Positions 51,549-59,685 of a DNA stretch of 64,000 bases are shown one piece after another (the stretch's first letter is position 1; each line of letters starts with the position of its first letter). A model generated the notes under the pieces. That model did not search any database and was not told where the DNA came from. It worked only from the letters and a program-made list of their open reading frames with translations. This DNA comes from Streptomyces lydicus. Its GTDB lineage: Bacteria > Actinomycetota > Actinomycetes > Streptomycetales > Streptomycetaceae. Made by a program: the position numbers and the translations under genes. The stretch is taken from assembly GCF_004125265.1 (NCBI RefSeq), contig NZ_RDTE01000003.1:6386001-6450000 (forward strand), written 5' to 3'.

Positions 51549-52487
51549 TCACGGGGCGGTGCTGTCTCTGGCGGGCTCGGAAGGGCCGGAAGGGAGGGAG
51601 CTGGAAGAGGAGGAGCCGGAAGGGGAAGAGCCGGAAGAGAAGGAGACGGGGACATCGAAGGCTGCCCGGCGGGTGGCGCGGCGCAGGGCCTTGAGGACGG
51701 TGCCGCCCAGCGTGCAGGTGAGGAGCACGGTGACCAGGGCCCGGGGGACGTCCCAGCCGAGGGAGGTGGCGAGGCAGTAGGCGAGGTAGCGGGCGAGGTT
51801 CTGGTCGAGCCCGTCCCCGGGGACGAAGGAGACCCCCGAGGCCATGCCGCCGATATAGGGCCAGCCCTGAAGGTTCATGACCAGGCCGTAGAGGAGGGCG
51901 GAGACGGCTCCGTAGGCGGCGAGCACGGCCAGTTCACGGCGGCCGCGGAGCCGGTCGGGTCCCGGCAGCAGGCCGGCGCCCATCGACACCCACCCCATCG
52001 ACAGCATCTGGAACGGCATCCACGGGCCGACACCGCCGGTCAGCAGCGCGGACGCGAACATCGCCACCGACCCCAGCACGAACCCGAAGCCGGGCCCGAG
52101 CACCCGCCCCGACAGCACCATCAGGAAGAACATCGGCTCGATACCGGCCGTCCCCGCGCCCAGCGGGCGCATCGCGGCCCCGGCCGCGGCCAGGACGCCG
52201 AGCATCGCGATGGCCTTGGCGTCCAGACCGGTGTCGGCGATGGTCGCCACGACCACGGCGAGCAGCATCGGCAGCAGCGCGGCGAACAGCCAGGGCGCAT
52301 CCCGGGAATGGGCGAGCCCGGAGGCGGAGTCGGCGAGCAGCGGCCACCCGAAGGCCATCACGCCGATGGCCGAGACGAGGACCAGCGCGGCGATGGAGCG
52401 GGGACCGAGCCGTACGGCACGGGCCTGATGGCCGGTCCCGGTGCGCGTCGCGTCGCCCTCCTCCGGCCGGTGCGGGGGTGCGCTCAT
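51549..52487 (-). CDS. ECF transporter S component (substrate-binding), corrinoid-type likely
   Basis: A 312-residue membrane protein with six or seven helices in the middle (ALVLVSAIGVMAFGWPLLAD; LFAALLPMLLAVVVAT; GFGFVLGSVAMFASALLTGGVGPWMPFQML; SMGWVSMGAGLLPGPD). It has ECF S features (SMGWVSMGAGLLPG, VGPWMPFQ). It is last in the operon behind a cobalamin riboswitch, so its substrate is probably B12 or a precursor (CbrT-like). The C-terminal tail is Ser-rich. Confidence 0.83.
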   Translation of the reverse strand: MSAPPHRPEEGDATRTGTGHQARAVRLGPRSIAALVLVSAIGVMAFGWPLLADSASGLAHSRDAPWLFAALLPMLLAVVVATIADTGLDAKAIAMLGVLAAAGAAMRPLGAGTAGIEPMFFLMVLSGRVLGPGFGFVLGSVAMFASALLTGGVGPWMPFQMLSMGWVSMGAGLLPGPDRLRGRRELAVLAAYGAVSALLYGLVMNLQGWPYIGGMASGVSFVPGDGLDQNLARYLAYCLATSLGWDVPRALVTVLLTCTLGGTVLKALRRATRRAAFDVPVSFSSGSSPSGSSSSSSLPSGPSEPARDSTAP

Positions 52488-52490
52488 GCG

Positions 52491-52617
52491 GCGGCCTCCA
52501 GGGCGATTGCTCGTACAGGGCCTTCGGGGCGTGTGTTCACGCGGCGGCCTCCGGGGCGTGGGTTCACACCGCGGCCTCCGGGGCGTGTGCTCACGTGGTG
52601 GCCTCCAGGGCGTGTGC
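52491..52617. repeat. 27-bp tandem repeats spanning the ecfA-ecfS junction
   Basis: About five copies of GCGGCCTCCGGGGCGTG(T/G)G-TTCAC type (26-27 bases each) run from the EcfS start to the end of the EcfA gene. On the gene strand they repeat the C-terminal codons and stop of EcfA (ALEATT-stop), the only break in an otherwise coupled operon. Confidence 0.82.
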
Positions 52618-54279
52618 CACCTGGGGAACGGTCAGCCAGGGCAGCGGGGAGAGCACCTTGGCGACCTGCGGTGCGAAGGAGGGAGAGGAGACCACGACCT
52701 CATCGGTGGGACCATCCGCGACGATCTCGCCGTCGGCCAGGAGGACGACCCGGTGGGCGAGTTCGGCGGCGAGTTCCACGTCATGGGTGGCCAGGACGAT
52801 GGCGTGGCCCTCGGCGGCCAGTGTCCGCAGCACCTCGATCAGACGGGCCTTGGCGGCGTAGTCCAGGCCACGGGTGGGCTCGTCGAGGAGGAGCAGCGGA
52901 GGACGGGAGGTCAGCACGATGGCCAGTGCCAGGGCGAGACGCTGTCCCTCGGACAGGTCGCGGGGATGGACGGAGTCGGGGACGTCCGGCAGCAGCCGGG
53001 TGACCAGGGCCCGGCAGCTGCCCGGGGCGGCGTCCGAGTCCTGGTCGGCCGCGGTGCACTCGGCCGCGACGGTGTCGGCGTACAGGAGGTCACGCGGTTC
53101 CTGGGGGACGAGGCCGGCATGCCGCAGGAGGGCCCGCGGGCTGGTGCGGTGCGGGGTGATGCCACCGACCCGCACCGTTCCGGAGGACGGTGCGTGCATA
53201 CCGACGAGGGTGGTGAGCAGGGTGGACTTCCCCGCGCCGTTCCGCCCCATCAGGGCCAGCATCTCGCCGCCCCGCACGGTCAGATCCACCTGGTGCAGGG
53301 CCTCGGTCCGCCCCCGGCGGACACTGAGCCCGCAGACGACCGCGGCGGCACCGGCGGGGGAGCCCGCAGCGGCCGGTGTGGCCCCGACGCCCCCGCCCGT
53401 ACCTGTGCCCCCGCCTGGACCCGTACCCGTACCCGTACCCGTCTCCCGTGCCGGCGGCCTGACTCCTGCCAGCCGCTCGCGCAGGGGTGCGGCCTTCCGG
53501 CGGGCGTCGCGTACGGACAGCGGGAGCGGCGACCAGCGGGCCAGGCGGCCCAGAGCCACCACCGGGGGGTGGACGGGCGAGACCGCCATGATGTCGGCGG
53601 GGGTGCCGATGACCGGGGGTGCGCCGGGGGACGGGAGCAGGATGACCTGGTCGGCGTACTGGACCACCCGCTCCAGGCGGTGTTCGGCGAGCAGGACCGT
53701 GGTGCCGAGGTCGTGGACCAGGCGCTGGAGGACGGCAAGGACCTCTTCGGCGGCGGCGGGGTCGAGTGCCGACGTCGGTTCGTCGAGGACCAGGACCTTG
53801 GGGTGGGTGGTGAGGACCGAGCCGATCGCCACCCGCTGCATCTGGCCGCCCGAGAGGGTGGTGAGGGCGCGGTCGCGCAGCTCGGCCAGGCCCAGCAGGT
53901 CCAGGGTCTCCTCGACACGGCGGCGCATCACATCGGGTGCGAGGCCCAGCGACTCCATCCCGTAGGCGAGTTCGTCCTCGACGGTGTCGGTGACGAAGTG
54001 CGCCCGCGGGTCCTGGCCCACGGTGCCGACGACATCGGCCAGTTCACGCGGTTTATGGGTGCGGGTGTCCCGTCCGTCGACGCTGACCCGGCCGCGCAGG
54101 GTGCCGCCGGTGAAGTGCGGGACCAGGCCGCACACGGCGTTCAGGACGGTGGACTTGCCGACGCCGGAAGGGCCGACCAGGAGACAGAGTTCGCCCTCGG
54201 GGACGGTCAGGTCGATGCCCTGGACGGCGGGCGCTGCGGCGTCCCCGTAGGTGACCGAGACCTGCTCGAACCGGATCAC
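52591..54279 (-). CDS. Fused EcfA-EcfA' energy-coupling ATPase
   Basis: A 562-residue protein with two complete ABC ATPase domains. Domain 1 has Walker A GPSGVGKST (about 36-44), signature LSGGQMQRVAIG and Walker B KVLVLDEPTSALD. Domain 2 has GRNGAGKST, LSEGQRLALALA and LLLLDEPTRGLD. A Pro/Gly/Thr-rich linker with GT repeats separates them. It powers the ECF transporter. The GTG at 54279 overlaps the stop of EcfT (GTGA). Confidence 0.92.
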   Translation of the reverse strand: MIRFEQVSVTYGDAAAPAVQGIDLTVPEGELCLLVGPSGVGKSTVLNAVCGLVPHFTGGTLRGRVSVDGRDTRTHKPRELADVVGTVGQDPRAHFVTDTVEDELAYGMESLGLAPDVMRRRVEETLDLLGLAELRDRALTTLSGGQMQRVAIGSVLTTHPKVLVLDEPTSALDPAAAEEVLAVLQRLVHDLGTTVLLAEHRLERVVQYADQVILLPSPGAPPVIGTPADIMAVSPVHPPVVALGRLARWSPLPLSVRDARRKAAPLRERLAGVRPPARETGTGTGTGPGGGTGTGGGVGATPAAAGSPAGAAAVVCGLSVRRGRTEALHQVDLTVRGGEMLALMGRNGAGKSTLLTTLVGMHAPSSGTVRVGGITPHRTSPRALLRHAGLVPQEPRDLLYADTVAAECTAADQDSDAAPGSCRALVTRLLPDVPDSVHPRDLSEGQRLALALAIVLTSRPPLLLLDEPTRGLDYAAKARLIEVLRTLAAEGHAIVLATHDVELAAELAHRVVLLADGEIVADGPTDEVVVSSPSFAPQVAKVLSPLPWLTVPQVAHALEATT

Positions 54280-55583
54280 TGGGTGGGCTCCTTCGCGTGC
54301 GGATCGCCATCGGGGGCACGGCCACGGCCACGGGACGCGGCCCCGGCTGCCCTGCTTGCCTTGCTTGCTCTGCTCGTGCCGTCGGTTCGGTCCGCCCCCT
54401 CGGCCCGGTCCGCCCCGTCGGTTTGGTCGGCCCGTTCCGCCCTGCCGGTTCGGTCCACCCCGTCCGCCCTGCCGGTTCGGTCCGCCCGTTCCGCCCGGCC
54501 CGTGCCCGGCGGGAGCGGGGCGACGAACGCGGGCAGCAGCCCCACGAGAACGGAGGCGGCCGGCCAGAGGGGGAGGACGGGGGCGCTGAGCGGGACGGCA
54601 GGCGGGTGCAGGGCGCCGGCCGCGTAGTCGTTCGCCCAGATCAGCAGGGCCGCGACGGCGATACCCGAGCCCGCGACCAGCCAGGCGCGGGCGCCCCACC
54701 GGTCGGGCCGGTAGCGGCTGCGCACCGACCGGCGGCCGCCGAGCCACAGCCCGCCGAGCGCCGCCGCCAGCCCGGCCAGCAGCAACGGCAGCCCGTAGCC
54801 GCCGCCGGCGTCGCCCAGCAGCCCGTACGTCCCGGCGCAGATGCCGAGCAGCCCGCCGAGTGTGAGGGCGGAGGTGAGGTGCCGTACCGCGGGCGGCACT
54901 TCGGCGCTACGGCCGTAGCCGCGCGCGTCCATGGCCGCGGCCAGCGCCACCGAGCGCTCCAGCGCGCCCTCCAGGACCGGCAGCCCGACCTGGAGGAGCG
55001 CCGTGACACCGCGGTCCGGACGGCCGCGCAGCCGGCGCGCGGCACGCAGCCGCTGGACATCGGCGACCAGGTTCGGTGCGAAGGTCATCGCGACGACGAC
55101 CGCGACGCCCGCCTCGTAGAGCGCGCCCGGCAGCGACTTCAGCAGCCGGGCCGGGTTGGCCAGCGCATTGGCGGCGCCCACACAGATGAGGAGGGTGGCC
55201 AGTTTCAGCCCGTCGTACAGCGCGAAGACCATGCCCTCGGCGGTGACCCGGCCGCCGATCCGGACGCCCTTCGCCCAGTGGGGCAGCGGCACTTCGGGCA
55301 GCGTGACCAGGGTGTGCGTCCCGGGAATCGGCGAGCCGAGGACGAAGGCGAAGAGCAGCCGGATCGCGATCACGACCAGCCCGAGCTTGACGAACGCCCC
55401 GTACGAACGGGCCCACGGCGCGTTCGTACGGCGGGCCGCGACGACATAGCCGGCCACCCCCACCAGCAGTCCCAGCAGCAGCGGATTCGTGGTGCGGGAG
55501 GCCGCGGTGGCCAGGCCGAGCGCCCACAGCCACCAGGCGCCGGCGTGCAGCGCGGTGGTGCGGGTCGCCTGCGGGGCGCTCAT
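54276..55583 (-). CDS. ECF transporter T component (EcfT)
   Basis: A 435-residue membrane protein. Helices in the first 120 residues are followed by the coupling region LADVQRLRAARRLRGR with Ala-Arg-Gly-type motifs (AAMDARGYGR) that contact the ATPases. Further helices lie at 215-340. The C-terminal 65 residues are degenerate repeats (GRAERADRTGRADG..., from an 18-bp tract). The ATG at 55583 overlaps the preceding stop (ATGA). Confidence 0.9.
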   Translation of the reverse strand: MSAPQATRTTALHAGAWWLWALGLATAASRTTNPLLLGLLVGVAGYVVAARRTNAPWARSYGAFVKLGLVVIAIRLLFAFVLGSPIPGTHTLVTLPEVPLPHWAKGVRIGGRVTAEGMVFALYDGLKLATLLICVGAANALANPARLLKSLPGALYEAGVAVVVAMTFAPNLVADVQRLRAARRLRGRPDRGVTALLQVGLPVLEGALERSVALAAAMDARGYGRSAEVPPAVRHLTSALTLGGLLGICAGTYGLLGDAGGGYGLPLLLAGLAAALGGLWLGGRRSVRSRYRPDRWGARAWLVAGSGIAVAALLIWANDYAAGALHPPAVPLSAPVLPLWPAASVLVGLLPAFVAPLPPGTGRAERADRTGRADGVDRTGRAERADQTDGADRAEGADRTDGTSRASKASRAAGAASRGRGRAPDGDPHAKEPTQ

Positions 55584-56317
55584 CCGCGTCGGCGGCGCGC
55601 CTGCCACACCGCCGCCGCGCCCAGTACGACGACGGCCGCGACCCCGCCGACCAGCCCGGCGGACGGGCCGCCGTCGCCCGCACCGCCCGTACCGCTCGCG
55701 TCACCGCCGCTGCCCGCGTCGCTCCCGTCCGCCGCCGCGTCCGAAGACGGCGCGGCCGACGACCCGGGCTCCTTCGCCCCCTCCACCTGTTCCGCGCACC
55801 CCGCCTCCGGGTAGCCGGCGATGGCGCACAGCAAGGCGCGGGAGTCATAGCGCAGCGGCCGGACGACCGCCGCCAGCGCCTCGCCCGCCGAGGCGTCCTC
55901 CGCCACTTGGGCACACTCCGTCCTGGGCTTCGGCGGCCGCTCCCCGCCGGGCGCGTCCTTCGCGGTGCCGAAGTCGATGACGATGCCGACCCGCTTGCGG
56001 CCGTCCTTCGCGGGGGTGCCGTGGCAGATCGCGTCGAAGCCGGCGGCCGCACGGGGCTTTCCGGCCGCGGACGAGTCGGCGCTGACGGCGAAGCGGAAGC
56101 CCGCCACCGCGCCGTCGGCCGGCCGCAGCGTGGCCGGCCCTTCGGTGGCATACGCCCAGGAGCTGCCCTTGCCCTGCCAGAAGGACCAGTAGCGGTACTC
56201 CTGGGCCTGGGCGGGCCCGGCGGCCAGGCCGGTGACCGCACCGGCCAGCAGCACGGCTCCGGCGATCCTGGTTCGCCGTATCGGACGGGATTGCCGCATC
56301 GGACGGGACCGCCGCAT
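55580..56317 (-). CDS. SCO2322-family secreted/anchored protein
   Basis: A 245-residue protein. A signal peptide (RIAGAVLLAGAVTGLAAGPAQAQ) is followed by an extracytoplasmic domain (YRYWSFWQGKGSSWAYATEGPATLRPADG) and a C-terminal TM anchor (LVGGVAAVVVLGAAAVWQARRRR). The family is found with ECF transporters and alpha/alpha-barrel proteins in Streptomyces. It probably helps deliver the substrate to the transporter. Start and stop both overlap neighbouring genes. Confidence 0.87.
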   Translation of the reverse strand: MRRSRPMRQSRPIRRTRIAGAVLLAGAVTGLAAGPAQAQEYRYWSFWQGKGSSWAYATEGPATLRPADGAVAGFRFAVSADSSAAGKPRAAAGFDAICHGTPAKDGRKRVGIVIDFGTAKDAPGGERPPKPRTECAQVAEDASAGEALAAVVRPLRYDSRALLCAIAGYPEAGCAEQVEGAKEPGSSAAPSSDAAADGSDAGSGGDASGTGGAGDGGPSAGLVGGVAAVVVLGAAAVWQARRRRG

Positions 56318-57636
56318 CAGAGCTGGGTCTTCTTACGGCTGCTCAGCAGGAAACCGATGCCGGCACCGATGGCGAGGCCGATGCCGATGATCCACACCAG
56401 GCCGAAGCCGCCGCCCTCGGAGCCGTCGGCGTCCTTGCCTTCCTTGCCGTCCTTCGCCGCGGCGGCGGCCGGCTCGGGGCCGGTGGCGTTGAGCGCGGCC
56501 ACCAGATCCGTGCCGCCGAAGGAGCGCGGGTCGGTGCCGGTGGCGTGCGCGGCCAGCACCAACTGGGCGTACGCGGCAGGGCCGTTCTGCTTGGCCCAGG
56601 CAGCAGCGTTCTTCTCCAGCCACTTCAGCGGCTTGGCGGCGGCGGTGGGGTGCGCGCCGGCCGCCAGCGCCACCACGGCGTCGGCGGTATTGCCGACATC
56701 GGGCTGCTCCTTCGCGCCCGGCATCGCGGAGACCAGATGCTGCCCGTTCTTGTCGAGCTGGGCGACGAGGTAGCCGGCACCGCTCTGGGCGGCCTGTGCC
56801 GGATCGCTGCCGCCCGCCTTCTTGTCGTCGCCGTCCTTGCAGCTCAGCGGCTTGACGGGGGTGTCCGCGCCCTTGCCGGCCGGCTCGACGACAAAGCCCT
56901 TGCCGAGCGCTCCGGTCGCGGCGGCCGCGGTGGCGTCCGCGTTCGGGGCCGCCCCCTTGAGCTGGAAGGCGAACGCACCGCGCGCGTCCTCCTTCGCCTC
57001 GCAGCCCAGCCGGAAGGTGAGCAGCGCGTCGAAGGGAGTCTTGCCGCCCTTCTTCGAGGTCACCGACTGCGGCTTCTCACCCGCCGCGGCGAGTGCGCCG
57101 ATGACCACGGAAGTGGAGTTGGCATCGCTGGCCGCGCCGGCCATCGAGCTCCAGCCGCCGTCGTCGTTCTGCACCGATTTCAGCCAGCTCACGGCCTTCT
57201 TCACGGTGTCCCCGTGCCCGCCCAGCGCGGCCAGCGCCTGCACCGCGGCGGCCGTCTGGTTGGTGTCCCGCCCGGTCTTGGCGTCGCAGGGCGTGCCCGG
57301 CTCGGCCCGGAAGGCGGTGAACGAGCCGTCGGCGCACTGCTGTCCGGCCAGCCACTTCACGGCGGACGCCGCGGGGCGGATGCCCACGGTGTCCTGGGCC
57401 AGCAGCGCGAGGGACTGCCGCCAGACCCCGTCGTACTGCGGGTCCTTGGTGCCGTACAGCCCGGCGGGCAGCTTCTTGGGGGAGCCGGAAGCGGACGCGG
57501 AGTCGGCGTACGCGGCGGGGGCAGCGGCCGCGCCCAGCACCGCCACGGCCGCCAGCGCCGTGGCGGCGCGGCGCGCCAGGAAGGCGACGGAGTGCGTCAA
57601 AGGGGCCGGGTGAGCCATGGAAGCCATGGGGGCCAT
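56317..57636 (-). CDS. Secreted alpha/alpha-barrel (prenyltransferase/squalene oxidase repeat) protein, transcobalamin-like
   Basis: A 439-residue protein with a signal peptide (ATALAAVAVLGAAAAPAAYA), then helical-pair repeats typical of the alpha/alpha toroid (WLAGQQCADGSFTAFR; TNQTAAAVQALAALGGHGD; WLKSVQNDDGGWSSM; NSTSVVIGALAAAG). A C-terminal TM helix (LVWIIGIGLAIGAGIGFLLSS) anchors it. Without prenyl-binding motifs or enzyme context it is more likely a binding protein. Transcobalamin and intrinsic factor have this fold, and a cobalamin riboswitch precedes the gene. The ATG at 57636 has GAGAGG about 11 bases upstream. Confidence 0.86.
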   Translation of the reverse strand: MAPMASMAHPAPLTHSVAFLARRAATALAAVAVLGAAAAPAAYADSASASGSPKKLPAGLYGTKDPQYDGVWRQSLALLAQDTVGIRPAASAVKWLAGQQCADGSFTAFRAEPGTPCDAKTGRDTNQTAAAVQALAALGGHGDTVKKAVSWLKSVQNDDGGWSSMAGAASDANSTSVVIGALAAAGEKPQSVTSKKGGKTPFDALLTFRLGCEAKEDARGAFAFQLKGAAPNADATAAAATGALGKGFVVEPAGKGADTPVKPLSCKDGDDKKAGGSDPAQAAQSGAGYLVAQLDKNGQHLVSAMPGAKEQPDVGNTADAVVALAAGAHPTAAAKPLKWLEKNAAAWAKQNGPAAYAQLVLAAHATGTDPRSFGGTDLVAALNATGPEPAAAAAKDGKEGKDADGSEGGGFGLVWIIGIGLAIGAGIGFLLSSRKKTQL

Positions 57637-57809
57637 CGGGTCGGTGCCTCTCGGGTCGGGTCGCGGCGGTGCTACGCAGCCGCGCTCGGCCGGCCACCCG
57701 CACGCCGATGCGTACATCGGCCGCGGTGGCACCGGGCTCAGCTCCGTATACCTCGACGGTGCCGCGCACCGGCCGTCCGCACGGGCAGGCGGTTCGGTGG
57801 CGGGAGCCT

Positions 57810-57941
57810 TGGTCGTGCCCTGTCGGGTGCTCCGGCTCGTACGGCCCGCCACGCCGGGCCGGGGGCACGGTGCGGGCGGGGCGTCCTCACGGTTGCGGGT
57901 CAGCGCCGGATTTCCACCGGCTTCCCCCGATCGGGTACGGA
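57810..57941 (-). promoter_or_regulatory. Cobalamin riboswitch controlling the ECF operon
   Basis: On the minus strand GGGGGAAGCCGGTGGAAATCCGGCGC, then CTGACCCGCAACCGTGAGGACG, then AGCCGGAGCACCC (variant B12 box) appear in the order and spacing of the cobalamin class. It precedes the alpha/alpha-barrel gene by about 170 bases. The remaining leader, and 57942-58153 beyond it, hold no gene. Confidence 0.85.
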
Positions 57942-58153
57942 TGAAGTTGTCCCGCACACCTTAACCGGCGCCCGCCGGGCCACTCGCTCGCCCGTACGAA
58001 CAGGACCCGCGCCGGGGAGCGCCGGGGGCGCCCCTGAGCCCGCCCCTGAGCCCGCCCCGGCCTCTGCCCTGAACTCGCCCCTGCCTTCGCCCTGAACCCA
58101 GCCCCGGCTTTGCCCTTGCTTTTGCCCTGCCTCCGCCCCTGAGCCCGTCGCCC

Positions 58154-59260
58154 TCACACTGCCTGATACCGCACCGGAACGGAGCCCGGCACCCGCTCGG
58201 CCTGTCCCTGTTTCACCAGGCGGCGCAGATGGGCCTCGGCCTCCGAGACGGCGATATTGCGGGAGGCGTAGGGGATCTGTTCCCAGGGGCGGTTCCACTC
58301 CATGGCCATGGCGAGCTGCCAGGGGGTGCGGGGCTCGCGGAGCAGTTCCCGCAGCCTGCGGAGCCGTTCCTCGTGGTGCGCGACGAGCTCGCGCACCCGT
58401 CCGCCGGCGTCGGTGAAGGCGTGCTGGTGGGCAGGCAGCACCTCGGCGGGGGCGAGCCTGCCGACGCGTTCGAGGGAGTCGAGATAGTCGCCCAGGGGGT
58501 CGGGGACGATGGCCCCTTCCGGGTACCCCGGGTACCCCGTGCCCTGCGGGTCCCCCGCGCCCTCCGGATCCTCCAGGGCCTCCGGATCCTCGTACAGGCC
58601 GATGTGCGGGGTGATGCCGGGAAGGAGGTGGTCGCCGGAGAAGAGCCGGCCGAAGCCGCCGACCCGTCCCGCGGGGTGTTCCTCCTCCAGGTGGAGGCAC
58701 ACATGCCCCGGGGTGTGCCCCGGTGTCCAGATGGCGCGTACCCGGCGTCCCGGCAGGTCGAGCAGTTCACCGGGGCCGATGTCGCGGTCGGGCAGTGCGG
58801 CCCCCTGCCCGGGGAACTTCCGGCCGCGGCCTTGCGCGCGGGCCTCCCGCAGCGGTGCCAGATGCTCGTCGGGTGCGCCCGCCGTCGCGAGCCTGGCGGT
58901 CAGGCGGTCGAGCCACCGGCCCGGTTCGGCCTCGCGGGTGCGGCGGACCACGGCGGTGTCCGCGGCATGCATCGCGATCCACGCGCCGGAGGCCTCCCGC
59001 ACCTTGGCCGACAGGCCGTGGTGGTCGGGGTGATGGTGGGTGATCAGGACGCCGTGGAGATCGGCGGGCGCGAAGCCGCAGGCGCCGATGCCGGTGACGA
59101 GCGTCGCCCAGGAGTCCGGGTCGTCCCAGCCGGTGTCGATCAGTACCGGTCCGCGGTCGGTCTCCAGGAGGTGGACGAGAGTGTGTCCGAGCGGGTTGTC
59201 CGGGATGGGGACGGCGATGCTCCACACCCCGCCCTTGTGGTCGGTCACCTGCGGCGTCAT
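58154..59260 (-). CDS. MBL-fold metallo-hydrolase
   Basis: A 368-residue metallo-beta-lactamase-fold protein. Motifs: ITHHHPDHHG (H-x-H-x-D-H, near 75-84), GHTPGHVCLHL (about 179-189), SGDHLLPG and PAHQHAF. The C-terminal 100 residues form a winged-helix-like domain (AVSEAEAHLRRLVKQGQAERV). It probably hydrolyses a thioester or lactone. Divergent from the aldehyde dehydrogenase across two KstR-type sites. The ATG at 59260 has GAGAGGGG about 6 bases before it. Confidence 0.87.
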   Translation of the reverse strand: MTPQVTDHKGGVWSIAVPIPDNPLGHTLVHLLETDRGPVLIDTGWDDPDSWATLVTGIGACGFAPADLHGVLITHHHPDHHGLSAKVREASGAWIAMHAADTAVVRRTREAEPGRWLDRLTARLATAGAPDEHLAPLREARAQGRGRKFPGQGAALPDRDIGPGELLDLPGRRVRAIWTPGHTPGHVCLHLEEEHPAGRVGGFGRLFSGDHLLPGITPHIGLYEDPEALEDPEGAGDPQGTGYPGYPEGAIVPDPLGDYLDSLERVGRLAPAEVLPAHQHAFTDAGGRVRELVAHHEERLRRLRELLREPRTPWQLAMAMEWNRPWEQIPYASRNIAVSEAEAHLRRLVKQGQAERVPGSVPVRYQAV

Positions 59261-59310
59261 CCGGTCCCCTCTCGGTGTGCCGTACACCCGGTACCCGGCC
59301 TCACTATAAC

Positions 59311-59324
59311 TAGAACTGGTTTCA
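59311..59324. promoter_or_regulatory. KstR-type operator 1 between MBL and aldehyde dehydrogenase genes
   Basis: TAGAACTGGTTTCA is an exact match to TnnAACnnGTTnnA, 51 bases upstream of the MBL start. Confidence 0.75.
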
Positions 59325-59427
59325 ACGTTACGACCCTGCGGCGCGTACCGCTCCCTCCTCGCTTCGCGAAGTTCCCAGCACCGCCAAGGGAGTTGGTAAT
59401 CGGTCTCGCGCCGTGGACTCCTGTAAC

Positions 59428-59441
59428 TAGAACTGGTATCA
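59428..59441. promoter_or_regulatory. KstR-type operator 2 between MBL and aldehyde dehydrogenase genes
   Basis: TAGAACTGGTATCA matches the motif with one difference. The site is on the aldehyde-dehydrogenase side, sharing TAACTAGAACTGGT with operator 1. Confidence 0.72.
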
Positions 59442-59460
59442 GTTCCTGGGGCGATGGGCA

Positions 59461-59612
59461 GTCCTGAAGCTGCGTGCTGCGTGCTGCGTGCTGCGTGCTG
59501 TATGCGACATGTGGCAGCGGAAGAACTCCGGAAACCTCAGGACCTCCGGAAACCCCCGGAACTCCAAGAACTCCCAGGAACTCTCAAGAACTCCAGAAAC
59601 CCAAGGAACCGC
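59461..59612. repeat. Heptamer and GGAACTCC repeats in the aldehyde dehydrogenase leader
   Basis: TGCGTGC occurs four times in a row near 59468-59495, and about eight copies of (A/G)GAACTCC / GGAAACCTC-type 9-mers fill 59522-59605. This leaves a 245-base untranslated leader before the ATG. Confidence 0.7.
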
Positions 59613-59685
59613 GAAGAGCGCCCAGCACCCCCGAAAACCGTCAGGGATCGTCGAACAGGCGGCCAACCCGCAGGAGGCGGCAGCG

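Noticed and set aside
56317..57636. Terpene cyclase or prenyltransferase activity for the alpha/alpha-barrel protein
   Set aside because: The protein is exported and anchored, has no DXDD or QW-type motif seen, and belongs to a B12-regulated transporter operon.
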